Shown here: positions 1 to 10,676 of the stretch, piece after piece
How positions within the stretch are numbered: position 1 is the stretch's first letter
Layout of the letters: every line of letters starts with the position of its first letter
Assembly: GCA_023313575.1 (NCBI GenBank)
Contig: JAJTTP010000035.1
Location: forward strand, 105,307 to 169,306
DNA: 64,000 nucleotides
DNA from: Eutypella sp. D-1
Lineage: Eukaryota > Ascomycota > Sordariomycetes > Xylariales > Diatrypaceae
Direction: 5' to 3'
Notes under the pieces: generated by a model
The model's input: only the letters and a program-made list of their open reading frames with translations
Told to the model about the DNA's origin: nothing
Databases searched by the model: none
Position numbers and translations under genes: made by a program

Positions 1-1035
1 CGGACTAGGATAGATGCTTTGTCGTGGAGTTTTAATGTCCCGGCAATTACTGTCACGGCGTGATCCCGGATCTTGCGGAAGCGTTCATCATCATCATCTT
101 TATAATCACTGACTCTCGTCGTACCAAGCTCCTCATAGGTGCGGCAACTTCATCGCCTGATTATTCACAATTCTTTTGAGGAGTCTTTAGCATCGAACAA
201 TCCTTCACCGTTTTCGATTTTCTAGCAGAAGGTGTGTGATTTGCAAGTTGAGCATGGCTCTAACAGCGTGGCGACATCATTCTCTCGCGGATTTTTCCAG
301 CGTACCTACATTCCTCAAGAAACAGCAATCGAAATATGAAACTAGTAATTCGAGTATATCCACCATGCCATCGTATCGCGTGCAGTTAATTCGTTATACA
401 TATCAAGATTTAATATACGTCAGGAACAGGCAAATTGTCCAGCTATTCTATGTTGTAAGTCATAAGCCAGGGGATATTCTGGGGTAAAGTGACGTCATCT
501 CCATATGTATCGCCGTACGCTAAGGCCACGTGATACCCCACTTCGTCGATACCCCTATTCCGGGCCTATTTTGCAGCCTCCTAAACCAAACTAAGGGCTT
601 AGTTCAACGTGACATTGGTACGTCGGCGAGTCAATTGAATCACAGGGTCTTCACCCAGTTCTGCCCGACTGTATGCATCATGAAGATTTTATGAAGTCAC
701 CATAAGTAACTATACAAAAAATGGATTTGTACACAGGATCACGAGTTGTAATTTTGACTAAGCTTAAGAGCAGGGCTTAGAGAGGTACTGGGGTTCAAAC
801 GAAGACGATTGTGGGAAGTAAAATTGCAGCATCAACAGAAAATGAAAATTGATGCCATTAATATATAGTGTTATAAAGTAAGCCAACGCAAGATTAGCCC
901 GTCTCGATGAACGTGAGACTTGCAGTGTCACGTTGGAGGATCCGGACACTTACGATTGTACCAAGAAAGAAATAATTATCTGAGTCATAGTTCCAACCAC
1001 CTCACCGCTTAGTAGTCCGCGCGATGATGATATCT
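1..1035. other. Intergenic, no gene recognised
   Basis: Only short, unrelated open frames occur here. I see no signal peptide, domain, tRNA-like box or splice-joined frame that would support a gene. It lies downstream of the minus-strand tannase-family gene and probably holds its 3' UTR at the right edge. Confidence 0.5.
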
Positions 1036-2676
1036 TCAAGCCCCGAAAAAAGGATATTCAACCGCTAAGTTGCCCGGGTCGACATCCGGCGAACCGCACT
1101 GAAAAGAGGCAGGATCTGTAACATCGCCCCCAACGTACTTCTGGATAGTTGGGTAAGGACACAGACCTCTTGTGTTCCCTTCTGTGTCCGTGGCTGTGAG
1201 TGTGTCGGGGACTGTTCCATTTTCAACCCAGGCCACGAGCTGATCAAACGCGGTATTTGGCGCAGGCCCGGCCCCGGCAAAGCAGTGTGCAGCACCGGGT
1301 GCCTCAAAAAACCGGAAGAATTCGTCTGCCGCGGGATCCAGTCCAAGAACTTGTTGGTAGTAGGCAATAGACCCATTAATGGGTATAGCCTCATCGGCTA
1401 GACCATGCCATGCGATCATTTTACCTCCAGCAGCACGAAACAGCGACAGATCCGGATCTGCTGCGCCAGCCTCCGCGCCGTATTCCTTCTCGGACTGATC
1501 CAGAAAGGAGAAGAATTGCTCGTCCGTCATCTGGGTGATGTCGAAGTCAAGATCTTTGACCAGAAAGTTGAGCCAAAAGCCCGAGAGGAGTTTTGACGCT
1601 GCAGGGGCACAGGTGCCGTTGGTCTGGCATTCAGTCATCACATAGGTGGTGGTAAGTGATGCATCCATGTTCAAGCCGAACCAGCCAACTTTGCCCGACT
1701 CGCTGCGCGGGCCATCCCATGCTGCCTGAACAACACGAGCCCCGCCCTCGGTGAATTCCATTTGTGTTCCATTGCAGTCGAAGTTCTTGCCCACGACGCT
1801 GGAGGCTTCAAAGTTGCAAAGGAGCGGGCTTGCAATGACACCGTCCGTAACGCCATCGAGCGCATCACATGCGTCAATAGCCGCCTGGGTAAATGCTTCA
1901 ATTTCGCACGATGGTGGGTATACACCGATGTTGTTCATGACCTGTGAAGCCCAGTAGCCAGCCGGGACGAAGTTCTCCAAATTGATAGCCGGCGCCGCGG
2001 CCAAGATTCCATCGAAGTCTTCGGGGTATTTCTGTGCGATCATCAAGGCTTGTCGACCTCCCCCAGAACAGCCGCTGAAGTATGAAAACTTTGGCTGGGA
2101 AGCATAGAAGTCTTCAGTTACGGCTTTTGCGATAACGGCCATGTCGTGGAGAGACCTCGATGCCCAATCTCGGAACAGGTACAAATTGACATTTCCGGGA
2201 CTCGTCAGCGCCCAATCGCTTGGATCTTCTGACGCAGCTTGACCCGTTTCGTGACCCGCATCAGTGCTGACGGCAACATCACCAGCGGCTACTGCTTGCG
2301 TCATGTAAATCGAGCCAAAACTAGCGCTGTAGCCTCCACCACCGAGTGCCTGCAGTCTTCCTGTCCACGACTGTGACGGGAGCCAAACTTGAACGTTGAT
2401 TGTGTCATTCCAACCTGGGTGGGTATAAGTTACAGTGACATTACAGAAACTGATGGTGTATCTTCCAGGTGCGCTGGAACCGGGTGCAATCGAAGCAGAC
2501 GTATGGTTAAGCACGCTGTTGGCACTGACAGAGACCAGCTCGGATCCCAAGAGCGCGGGAAATGTAAAAGCACTAGGTGAGCATTCGGACGCGGGTGATA
2601 AGTTTGCACTACCAAATGATGATAAGAGCAAAACCGAGATTGCTGAAGAAATGCTGGGGAACCTCATCGTATGCAA
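1036..2676 (-). CDS. Secreted tannase/feruloyl esterase family hydrolase
   Basis: Single-exon 546-aa protein of the fungal tannase/feruloyl esterase family. Members cleave ester bonds of gallotannins or of hydroxycinnamates in plant cell walls, outside the cell. Residues 1-24 are a signal peptide (hydrophobic SAISVLLLSSFGSA). The nucleophile motif GCSGGG puts Ser at about 204; Asp about 428 (HGLADEA) and His about 464 (AAHCFAG) complete the triad. Cys203 and Cys465, next to Ser and His, form the family's CS-D-HC arrangement. A DALDGVTDGVI loop near residue 272 resembles the family's calcium site. Several N-x-S/T sequons fit secretion. The first in-frame ATG was used; a second Met lies three codons later. 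A TATA-like stretch lies about 95 bp upstream. Substrate (tannin or feruloyl ester) cannot be decided from sequence. Family call firm, substrate open. Confidence 0.9.
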   Translation of the reverse strand: MHTMRFPSISSAISVLLLSSFGSANLSPASECSPSAFTFPALLGSELVSVSANSVLNHTSASIAPGSSAPGRYTISFCNVTVTYTHPGWNDTINVQVWLPSQSWTGRLQALGGGGYSASFGSIYMTQAVAAGDVAVSTDAGHETGQAASEDPSDWALTSPGNVNLYLFRDWASRSLHDMAVIAKAVTEDFYASQPKFSYFSGCSGGGRQALMIAQKYPEDFDGILAAAPAINLENFVPAGYWASQVMNNIGVYPPSCEIEAFTQAAIDACDALDGVTDGVIASPLLCNFEASSVVGKNFDCNGTQMEFTEGGARVVQAAWDGPRSESGKVGWFGLNMDASLTTTYVMTECQTNGTCAPAASKLLSGFWLNFLVKDLDFDITQMTDEQFFSFLDQSEKEYGAEAGAADPDLSLFRAAGGKMIAWHGLADEAIPINGSIAYYQQVLGLDPAADEFFRFFEAPGAAHCFAGAGPAPNTAFDQLVAWVENGTVPDTLTATDTEGNTRGLCPYPTIQKYVGGDVTDPASFQCGSPDVDPGNLAVEYPFFGA

Positions 2677-2770
2677 CAGAGGAAATGATAGGTTTTGCGG
2701 TCGAGTAGGAATAGGTTTTGTAGTTGAGCAGGAATTATTTTAAACGAAGATGAGTGAAGACGTTACGATG

Positions 2771-2778
2771 TATATATA
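2771..2778 (-). promoter_or_regulatory. Putative TATA box of the tannase-family gene
   Basis: TATATATA about 95 bp upstream of the start codon of the minus-strand esterase gene, a plausible core-promoter distance in fungi. Position is the only support. Confidence 0.4.
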
Positions 2779-3004
2779 AGTTTTCCGACAAGAGGCCTTC
2801 TGACATACTGTGCCTATACCAGTATCCTTACTACATCCGAATGGCGGGATATTCATCGAGCCATCCAGCTTATCCTAATTAGAAGAGAGAACTTTGCGTA
2901 GAGTGCTAAGAACTAAACATAGGGGTTGGCGCCTTTACAGCCCTATTGCCGACTTCTAAGGAGTTGACTACTATACGACTATACTAGAACTTACTGATTG
3001 CATA

Positions 3005-3057
3005 ATACGGCTATACGTTCTGCGACAGATTTACCTGCTTTGAAATACGGCTATACG
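3005..3057. repeat. Direct repeat of a 13-mer (atacggctatacg)
   Basis: Two exact copies of atacggctatacg start at 3005 and 3045, 40 bp apart. Related ctatacgactatac lies just upstream (about 2981). The core matches the unit of the array at 3423-3503, so they probably share an origin. Confidence 0.6.
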
Positions 3058-3422
3058 AACTAGCTCAAGAGGACTAGGTGTGTGCGATAAAGCCGAAGGA
3101 GATAATTCACTAGGATTGAAGCTCATTATGTCCACCAACGTTGATCTTGACAATCCTCTTAGATAAAACTGCAACAACTAGTAATGGTGCATGAATAAAT
3201 GATCTGTATACATGTAGCTAATCTCTATAGTTGATAAGGCAAGACGGTGTTTTTCAAGTTGTTCGGAATTTTCTAACAAGTCTTCCAGCTTGTTTTCGCC
3301 TTCTAAATGTTCAAGGATCAAAATGTAGTCTTAAATCTGTAAGGCTGAGGCCATGTTGAAGGGTAATATGGATACATATTCGGCACACTAACGCTCAGTA
3401 GCTAGTGGGAGTTTGACGCTAA

Positions 3423-3503
3423 GCGATACGGCTCGATACGGCGATACGACGATACGGCAATACGGCGATACGGCTCCATACGGCTCGGTACGACTCAATG
3501 CGA
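3423..3503. repeat. Degenerate tandem array of (c)gatacggc
   Basis: About nine imperfect copies of a roughly 8-10 bp unit built on gatacgg/atacgg (variants gctcgatacg, gcgatacgac, gcaatacg, gctccatacgg, gctcggtacg). It is non-coding and decays towards the right. Function unknown; it may be a minisatellite or a cluster of protein-binding sites. Confidence 0.65.
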
Positions 3504-4104
3504 CGGAATCATCTTGTATATGCGTACTACCCTGACTTTAAGTGGCCCTGTTTTATTTTATTTGATCCGCGTAGGAGATGGTGAACCAGTATTTTCCACC
3601 TGAGCGATTCAAATGTTGAAACTGCCCAGACTTTGCTATATCAACCGATCACAGGCTTTAGTAGTGTCTAGTTTATATTCGTTCTTGTTCCTGTTTCCAC
3701 CATGTTTTGCACCAGTGTTGCTAGTACCACATCTGCGTGCAATCCTTTTCTATCCAGTCACCCAAAATGGCAGAGTTAAAAAAACCAAAAAAAGAAAAAA
3801 AAAAGAAAATAAAACAAGAGAAATCAGTTGTTAAAAGAGGTTCCTACCTCTGGAACCATTCACCCTCAGTTTCAGCCGCGATTTCCTTCATCCATTAATA
3901 CTTTCTTATGACCTCTTTGACTGCGTAGCGCATGGTAACGAAGACCTCCTTTTGCTTTCCGCTGGTTATTGGTGGGTTGTATAAGTCCCGTCGCATTAAG
4001 TCACCACCCTCTTGCTCTTTGATTTGTCCCAACTGACATAAGAGTTCATTCAAGCCTCAGTTGAGTCTGCCCGCTGCTGCGCCCGGGCTTCAGAGTCCTG
4101 ACTT

Positions 4105-4771
4105 ATGCTATCTAAAAATCGTACATCGGTGCCCTCTGCAGTACATATCTACACGTGCCTAGGGCGCATCATTCGCGGGATGCAGGCCGAACACCACTCA
4201 CTGATCCAGCCGCAAAAGAACTTACAGGAATATTCGATTTAGTAAACGTACTTCCCTTCGGTATACAAGGCGGCTCTGCCGCGCTTATGGTCACTGGCAG
4301 CCACGAGACACCCGCCGAAGGCATTATGGCCGCGGGACTTCTCCTTCAGATCATCATGTTTAGACTTTTTGCCGCAACGGCGGTCATTTTCAAGGAACGC
4401 ATAGACCGCGATCCGACACCCGAGTCCTATGTAGGCGGCGCCTCTTGGGAAAGAAGCATGCGCATGCTGTTTTCTGCCAGCGCGCTGATGATGGTACGGC
4501 CGTTGTCGTGGAATCTGTTATAGGTAACGATGGATATCCCTCAAAACACGAGTGGACTCAGCACATACTCGATTCGAAGTTTATGGTCATGGTTATGACT
4601 ATGTGCTCTATCGGGCATCCGGCTTGGGTTATGGAGGGAAAGCTCGAGGCTGGAGGCCAGTATTTAAGCGATAACGCTCTTGGCTATTTTGTTTGGGTTT
4701 GGAGCCTGTATTATAGGGAAGGACAGATAGAAATGCTCGAGATATCTAGACAGAGATGGGGGAGTGAATAG
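4105..4771 (+). pseudogene. RTA1-like (lipid-translocating exporter family) pseudogene
   Basis: Three consecutive reading frames together spell the middle and end of an RTA1-type seven-helix membrane protein. Segment 1 (about 4144-4215) has the family element IYTCLGRII. Segment 2 (about 4212-4495) has the membrane stretch after FGIQGG and the MRMLFSASALMMVR helix. Segment 3 (about 4497-4771) has VIGNDGYPSKHEW and the last helix with HPAWVMEG. Family members are fungal plasma-membrane proteins linked to resistance to sterol-acting or lipid-like toxic compounds. Frame changes near 4213-4222 and 4494-4505 break the gene, and the N-terminal helices are not recognisable. Neither break has convincing GT-AG borders, so introns are an unlikely explanation. 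The family call is inference from motifs; the breaks are visible directly. Confidence 0.7.
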
Positions 4772-5222
4772 ATTTGAGATGTCCTTGCACATGTTGATGC
4801 TACTTGCCAAGCCTGGTACCCGCTTGCCCCTTATACAGCCCTGAAGGTTATGCCAAGGGGCTATTTTAGTCCAGTACTTACCTAGTTGCCTAGGCTGCCT
4901 ACCTAGGTAGGTAATATTCTAGTAGTTAGCCCTGATTCATGTCCCTAGGTTAGATGTATGTATGTATGCGCTGAAACGTCGAGTCCTCACTCTTAAACTT
5001 ATCTCCAATCTATTTACACGCTCTTAGATCGTCCATCTTGTTTCTCGCAGTTATAAACTAATCGGCATCCGAAAGCACATAAGAACGAGACTTACTTGAC
5101 AAACATTAAGCAAGTGTGTAATAAAACGTCTCAAAGGCGAAAGAGTTCTCGATGCGATTGCGAAAGTCGCATAGGAAATCGCGTAATGGATGCGTAGGTA
5201 TGTAACTTATGCGCCTTCTTAA
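4772..5222. other. Intergenic, no gene
   Basis: Contains the palindromic ctacctaggtaggta (4900-4914), a tatgtatgtatg run near 4957, and AT-rich leader-like sequence before the Zn2Cys6 gene. No coding potential is recognised. Confidence 0.5.
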
Positions 5223-6562
5223 ATGTCGTCTTGTACAATCGGAAAAAAAGTCTTACGCAAACGTGTAATGAAGTGTGCAAACAACGCCATATCAGATGCG
5301 ACGAGGGCCGTCCATCTTGTATTAACTGTACTACTACCGATCGGGTGTGCTCCTTTCTGCGCACACCGGTCCGTCGCCATGGCGTTGTGTCTCCGTCATC
5401 CTCGCCATCGCCGCCTATAGCTTCTACAGCATCGGCCTCTACAGCATCAGTCTCTACAGCACCAGCCTCTACAGCATCGACCTCAACACCATTAATCTCC
5501 ATCCAATCCACCGCTTCAGTTGCTGCTTCTCCCCCAAATTTCTGGCAGGCCCCTGAGACTACCCCGGACACCCCGTACACACCAGATACCAATGAAAGTG
5601 GTGCCTCCTTCCAATCACCTTCGCCTGCCGTCCCGCAAGAGATCAATTTTCAGCACCTCATATTGCTGCACCACTTGGAAAATGAAATATTCAGGTCGCC
5701 TGACGCTATTGTATGGGCAGATGCCCAAAACGCTCAGGTTTGCTATGAGGCTATCTTCAAATCTGCCGTCTCGGCACCCTACCTGATGTACGAGTTGCTG
5801 GCGTTCTCCGCGCTTCATCTCAGCACGGTCTGCCTCGACGATGCCGGGAAGACGAAATACACCCACCAGGCTGCCGAGCTTCAGACACGCGCGCTGACGC
5901 TTTTCAACGCGACAAGGCCGGAACTGCGCAGCGAGAACTGCGCGGCCTTGCTCGTCTTCTCTTCGCTGCTCGGCATGCATACGCTGTTCGACGCGGTGAC
6001 ATCGTACCGCGACGTCCCCGATTTCCTAGATAAGATCATTGGGTATCTGAAGCTGCACCGCGGCGTGCGTGCCATCACGAACCAGAGCTGGGACGTGTTG
6101 CGCAATAGTGAAGTAATACAGCATTGCATCGATCCGATCGAGTCTAGCGACGAGCTGTACCAACGACAGGAGAACGCGGCGAACGAATGCGATACGCTGT
6201 CGAGCCTCCTCGAAACTTGGTGCGATGAGCTTGGCCCGGGCCCGTACAAGGCTTGTCACGAGGCTGTCAAGGCACTGCGCTGGGCCTTTGGCTTACATCG
6301 CGCTCTCCCTAAACCGTATCCTTTGCATATCACCATGGCCTGGCCCGTCATGCTCTCCGTTGAATTTATTGAGCTCCTGGAACAACGGCAGCCAGTATCC
6401 TTGGTAATCCTCGCACACTGGGCCATGCTGCTTCACGCCCATCGCGAATTCTGGGTGTTTGGCGACGCGGGGCGAGTTATAATAGAGTCCCTTTCCAGAT
6501 ATGTCGGCAGCTATTGGGATGATTGGCTAGCTGTGCCGAAAGATGCATTGGATAATACATGA
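5223..6562 (+). CDS. Zn2Cys6 transcription factor, UPC2-like; start out of frame
   Basis: The open frame encodes an N-terminal fungal binuclear zinc cluster (CKQRHIRCDE, then CINC and a last Cys at VCSF). A Ser/Thr/Ala linker coded by 15-bp repeats (5415-5490) follows, then a regulatory region beginning ILLHHLENEIF and typical of sterol-uptake-control (Upc2-like) regulators. It would be a nuclear DNA-binding regulator; target genes are unknown. Two oddities: the frame holding the domain has no ATG (an upstream TAG at 5195, then a TTG at 5231), whereas an ATG at 5223 reads into it only if the A7 run at 5243-5249 had one more A. Also, the first Cys pair is spaced C-x3-C instead of C-x2-C. Either a recent frameshift/insertion has damaged the gene, or the homopolymer is miscalled. 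About 440 aa remain, shorter than many family members. Confidence 0.75.
5415..5490 (+). repeat. 15-bp coding repeat, Ser/Thr/Ala linker
   Basis: Four to five imperfect copies of tctacagcatcggcc-like units run in frame through the Zn2Cys6 gene and encode a STAS(A/V/T) linker. The linker joins the zinc cluster to the regulatory region. The repeats could expand or contract by slippage without changing frame. Confidence 0.7.
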
Positions 6563-7796
6563 CAAGGCCCGGGTCCTTCTTCTTTTTCTTGAAGTATTTT
6601 ACTGATTTACTCGGGTTACAACGCTAGTAATATGCGGTATTCAAGATACCAACCTGTAAAGAGAAAATCACGTTGGGACTTCGAATTCCAAAGAGAGAGG
6701 AAGGCCGCTGCTTAGCCGCTTCCGGACCCTCTAGGCCGGCGGCCTCACAACGACGGTCGAGCAACAGCTGGAATGTTTTAGGGGCCAACCGAACCATCCA
6801 GACCGCTTAACAACTTAAAACTAAGTTTTGTGGCTGTGCTGCTAGTTCTCGGAGGCATCCGATAAGGCGTGCGCCTAGACCCCTCAACATTTGCCACAAG
6901 CCACAGAAACCACTCCCTTGGCCCCTGCCAAACCAGCGGGCGCAGGGCGCTTGACTAGATCGGGATTAGATCTCGCAGGATCCTGATGCGTCTGCGTTAG
7001 AATAGTGTGGGGCCTGCCGGCACGCGTTTTGGATTGGGCGCATAGTTGACATCATCATCGTATGTACGTAACCTTTACAGACTTAAAGTTGCAGGGCAAG
7101 AGGGCTCCCTCCTTGCCTCCCCTCCTGGTTCCCTCCAAAAACTTCCAAGGTTTAGTTGACGACATTGGGACAAGAATGCCACCAAGATCTGAGTTGTCAC
7201 ACACTAAATTCTTCAATGCATAGGTACTTAAGCATGCTAGGTATATAGTTAGGTAGAAGTAACTTGAATCCCGGTTTTCTGCAGCGCACTATCCATCATC
7301 ACCGGACGGAGAAAAAGTACGGGAGAACCAGAATAAAAAAAGATTAAATATCACAAAGACCGTCCACCCGACAACACCTACAACCATACCCTAGATTCTT
7401 TTTTTCTACATTGTAATTTATTTTATCTTCTATGCACTGGAATGTCGTGTTGCCTTAGGGAGCTTTTTTAAGTAACCTTCGTTTGTTTCACACCCCGGAC
7501 GTGCACCGGACGTATACCTCACGACCTCCTAGTGAACGTACCTGGGTATACCTACCTCCTCCGACTCACCTAGTATCAACAACCTCTATCATCATTTCCA
7601 GTCAACGCCGACGCATTTGTCAACGCTCTCGGTTGGATTGACTTGTTTAAGCAAATACAGTTGCCTTTCCGCACTTACCCACAAAACACTCGACCTTTCC
7701 TTTTATCAACCTAGATTACGACACCAACACACCTAGAAACGAGCCGATTTTGATATCACCTTTGCGTGAATCGCCTCGACCAGCAAATCCACCACG
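6563..7796. other. Intergenic, promoter and leader of DUF4112 gene
   Basis: No open frame of note on either strand. The last 300 bp are pyrimidine-rich and C-rich, as in fungal 5' UTRs. Nothing else recognised. Confidence 0.5.
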
Positions 7797-8785
7797 ATGA
7801 CTAGTTTCATCGTCAAGAAGGTGTTCAAGGAGTACGCGAAGAACAATTTCGGCACAGAGGTACGCGGAGAGCCGCCTTAACCAGCGATAGCGAGTATTAG
7901 CTAGCCTGTCGCACTGAAACTGACGTGCCTATTACAGGACCCCTACTTCGAATATGTTCCCGCGACGAGGCTTGACGGCACGCCGACCGGCAAAGTGAAG
8001 AAGGTTAAGAAGGCTCTGCCGCCGGGCATCTCCGAGCACGACGCCCAGGTCTTGACCAAGATGAAGAGAAGGGCCTACAGACTAGACTCCGGGCTGTTCA
8101 GCTTCTGCGGAACGCGCCTGGGCTGGGAAAGTGTGATTGGCCTAGTTCCTGTGTAAGTGTCCCCGCTGACATCCTAGGGAGATTAGTCGTGTATTAACAA
8201 TAATCTCACAGGGCTGGAGATGTTATAGGCTTCCTCCTGGCCTTGATGGTCATCAACACCGCCAAGCAAATCGAGGGTGGGCTGCCGTTTACCCTAAAAG
8301 TGAAGATGTATATCGTGGCCCTGATTGACCTTATCATCGGGTTCGTCCCATTTGTCGGGGACGCCGCCGACGCCGTATTCAAGGCGAACAACCGCAACAC
8401 GGTATCGCTCGAGGCCTATCTCCGCGAGAAGGGCAGGAAGAACCTGCGCAAGAGTGGTCTACCCATCCCGGATGTTGATCCCAGCGACCCCAACGACGAC
8501 CGGCTCGACACGTCGGCACACACAGGAACCTATCAAGAGGAGCCGATGATGTCTACGGCTAGAACCCGGACTGATCGGCGGCAGACGTCGGGAGGCGGTC
8601 CATCATCTGGGACTAGGGTGTCGAAGCCGGCCCCGGCGAGAGTTCACGATGACCAAAGGGGTGGCGAGTCCGGCGGAAGCGGAGGCTGGCTCGGTAGATT
8701 TGGCAGCGGCAGGAGCCGACCGGCTGATATCGAGACCGGCACCGTGGAGACTGAGAGGCCGATGCGGGAGTCTCGGCGACGATAA
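7797..8785 (+). CDS. DUF4112 domain membrane protein
   Basis: Three exons (7797-7859, 7938-8152, 8212-8785) give a 283-aa protein. Splice sites are GT-AG with conserved phases (0, then 2), and the second donor is GTAAGT. The start MTSFIVKKVFKEY fits the common N-terminus of fungal DUF4112 proteins. The domain spans roughly residues 60-150 and holds two hydrophobic stretches: VIGFLLALMVINTA, and a segment ending in LIIGFVPFVGDAADAVF, the signature end of DUF4112. The remaining C-terminus is Gly/Ser/Arg-rich and probably disordered. The biochemical role of the family is unknown; fungal members are small integral membrane proteins. Neighbours offer no functional hint. Exon structure is well supported by frame and motif continuity. 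Confidence 0.9.
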
Positions 8786-10676
8786 CGCGGATGAAGTGCT
8801 GGTACCGGCAATAGGCTAGTCCACAGTAGAGTTGGCTACATGGATGCGGACCTTGGACAGATGCTGCACAAGTGCACGGGTGTTCGCTGAGGCAACCCGG
8901 GGGTTCCTTTTATCATGACGTTACGATTCGGATGCTGCTTGGTTTGCTTTTTTTTTAATAATAGTGCGGAACTTGGAATGCCTAGCATGGAAGGAATGGC
9001 CCGGGTGTACGCGCGATACGACTTGCTTAAATGATACCAATAGCAGAATGATAATGAGAACCGATATCGGGGTTGGGCTAGACTTATATGTAGAAATTCT
9101 TTCAATAAGATTATCACTGGCTGACAACTTAGTTGTGAGGCTGAAGTATCCCTGCATGCAGCCGAAGCTGTGTTGCATGAACGGTACTTTACACGGTACG
9201 AAGTACAAATGTCAGATTCCCTGATGCGAGAAGCGAAGAGCCGAGACGCGTTTCGGGGTTGGGGGCCAGGAGGCTTGATCACCTTACAACTCGACATTGT
9301 ATGTACATATCGTAGTAATAATGCTTAGCATACGTAGATCGACAGGAAGAATAGGCCGAGGTTACAAAGGGGAAGATAAGAGAACAATCGGTGACTCATC
9401 GCGTCTTATTACATATTCCTAACGCGTTTAAGACCTCTGGTTACCCAATTCAATTGCCTACCATAATGCTGAGCCAACGCTTAGTGATAATGGGGACGGT
9501 GTTAGTCATAGAAAAGGTACCTAGGGAAGGCAAGGACGGGCGGCACGCGATGGGCAGATGGTGGATGGATGGGATCGAAGAAGCTCGGCCTTAACATTAG
9601 GTATGTATGCCCGGGCGACAATGGGCTCGGGTATCATACAACACGGATCACAATATGTTCTGGTTTCGACCTCGGATTGGACTTCCCGGAGGCTAGCCAC
9701 GCCATTCCAGTGTCGATAGTTAGTGTCTGTATGTAGCCAAAATTGTTTATCAGATCGAATATCGGATCTGATAATTCTGACTTGCGCCAAGTGCATCGTT
9801 AGTTCATAGCGTCACAGGCAGGCAGGCAGCATCGCTGCTTTGACAAGAAGTCGCGTCTGGCTCGGGATATCCCTGTCTTCTTGTGCGCCGCGATGAAGTA
9901 CAGTACACTGTTTGATGGACTCCGCACTTATGTATGTATGTATGTAGCCCGATTTCAGGAGAGGGATGAAGAATGATCGATCCATGTATACCCTAGGTAG
10001 ATATGTATAGTGCCCAAGAGGGATGGAAGCAAACCAAGAAGAACGCTATGTTAGTAATAACTCATTGTGGTACCTAAGTACTTAGTTTGCTTGGTTGCTT
10101 GGGTAGTGGCATTGGTGCTGCAAATTAGAGGATCCAAAACATGGCCAATGGCCAAACAGAAGAGCACAATCCGTTGAATAAGTGGTGGGTAGGTGAACAA
10201 GTGGGCAGGAGTGTGGGCAGATCGGCAGGGAGAACAGACAATTGTTCCTTGTACTCTCGTACCCAGAAAGCCCGGACTTAGCACCTTGGTGGAAAGAAAG
10301 AAGGTACGATTTAAATCTTGGTGGCGGGGTTTCTTCCCATTCTATGGTAATCGCGGTCCCGCAGCCCCGGAGACGCGTCGAGAGCCCCTTTCAGGTACTT
10401 AAAAGTGGATCACATATGTATGGATGGTCCGTGCATGTCGCGTCTCGAACTAAATAACGTGACTTGGCGGTAGGCCATTAAAAAGATCAATTCCTCCGGG
10501 CTAAAATACATTTTTCTTGCACACACATTCCATCATTCTATCTACCAACTCAATCTCGACAACAACTTTCACCTTGACTTGAAAATAACTATAAACAACT
10601 GTCGAGAAACATAATACAAAGTCATTGCCAACCTTCTTCGACCTAATCCATCCTCAATTCAACCACATCTCACACA
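8786..10676. other. Intergenic, promoter region of RNR small subunit
   Basis: About 1.9 kb without supported coding sequence; the open frames seen are short and lack domains. ACGCGT (an MCB-type site) occurs at 9422-9427 and 10373-10378. A tgtatgtatgtatg run lies near 9940. The last 170 bp are a C/T-rich leader. Confidence 0.5.
10373..10378. promoter_or_regulatory. MCB-like site (ACGCGT) upstream of RNR small subunit
   Basis: ACGCGT lies 299 bp upstream of the ribonucleotide reductase small-subunit start. MCB elements bind the MBF/APSES-type G1/S regulator in yeasts and control RNR genes there. A second copy is far upstream (9422) and two lie in intron 2 (11078, 11088). Function here is inferred from motif and gene identity only. 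Confidence 0.4.

Larger units (their letters stand above)
2677..4104. other. Intergenic with ATACGG repeats
   Basis: Promoter side of the esterase gene. No coding region is supported. It holds a duplicated 13-mer (atacggctatacg at 3005 and 3045) and a degenerate tandem array of an ATACGG core at about 3423-3503. An A-rich run lies near 3777-3820. Confidence 0.5.
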
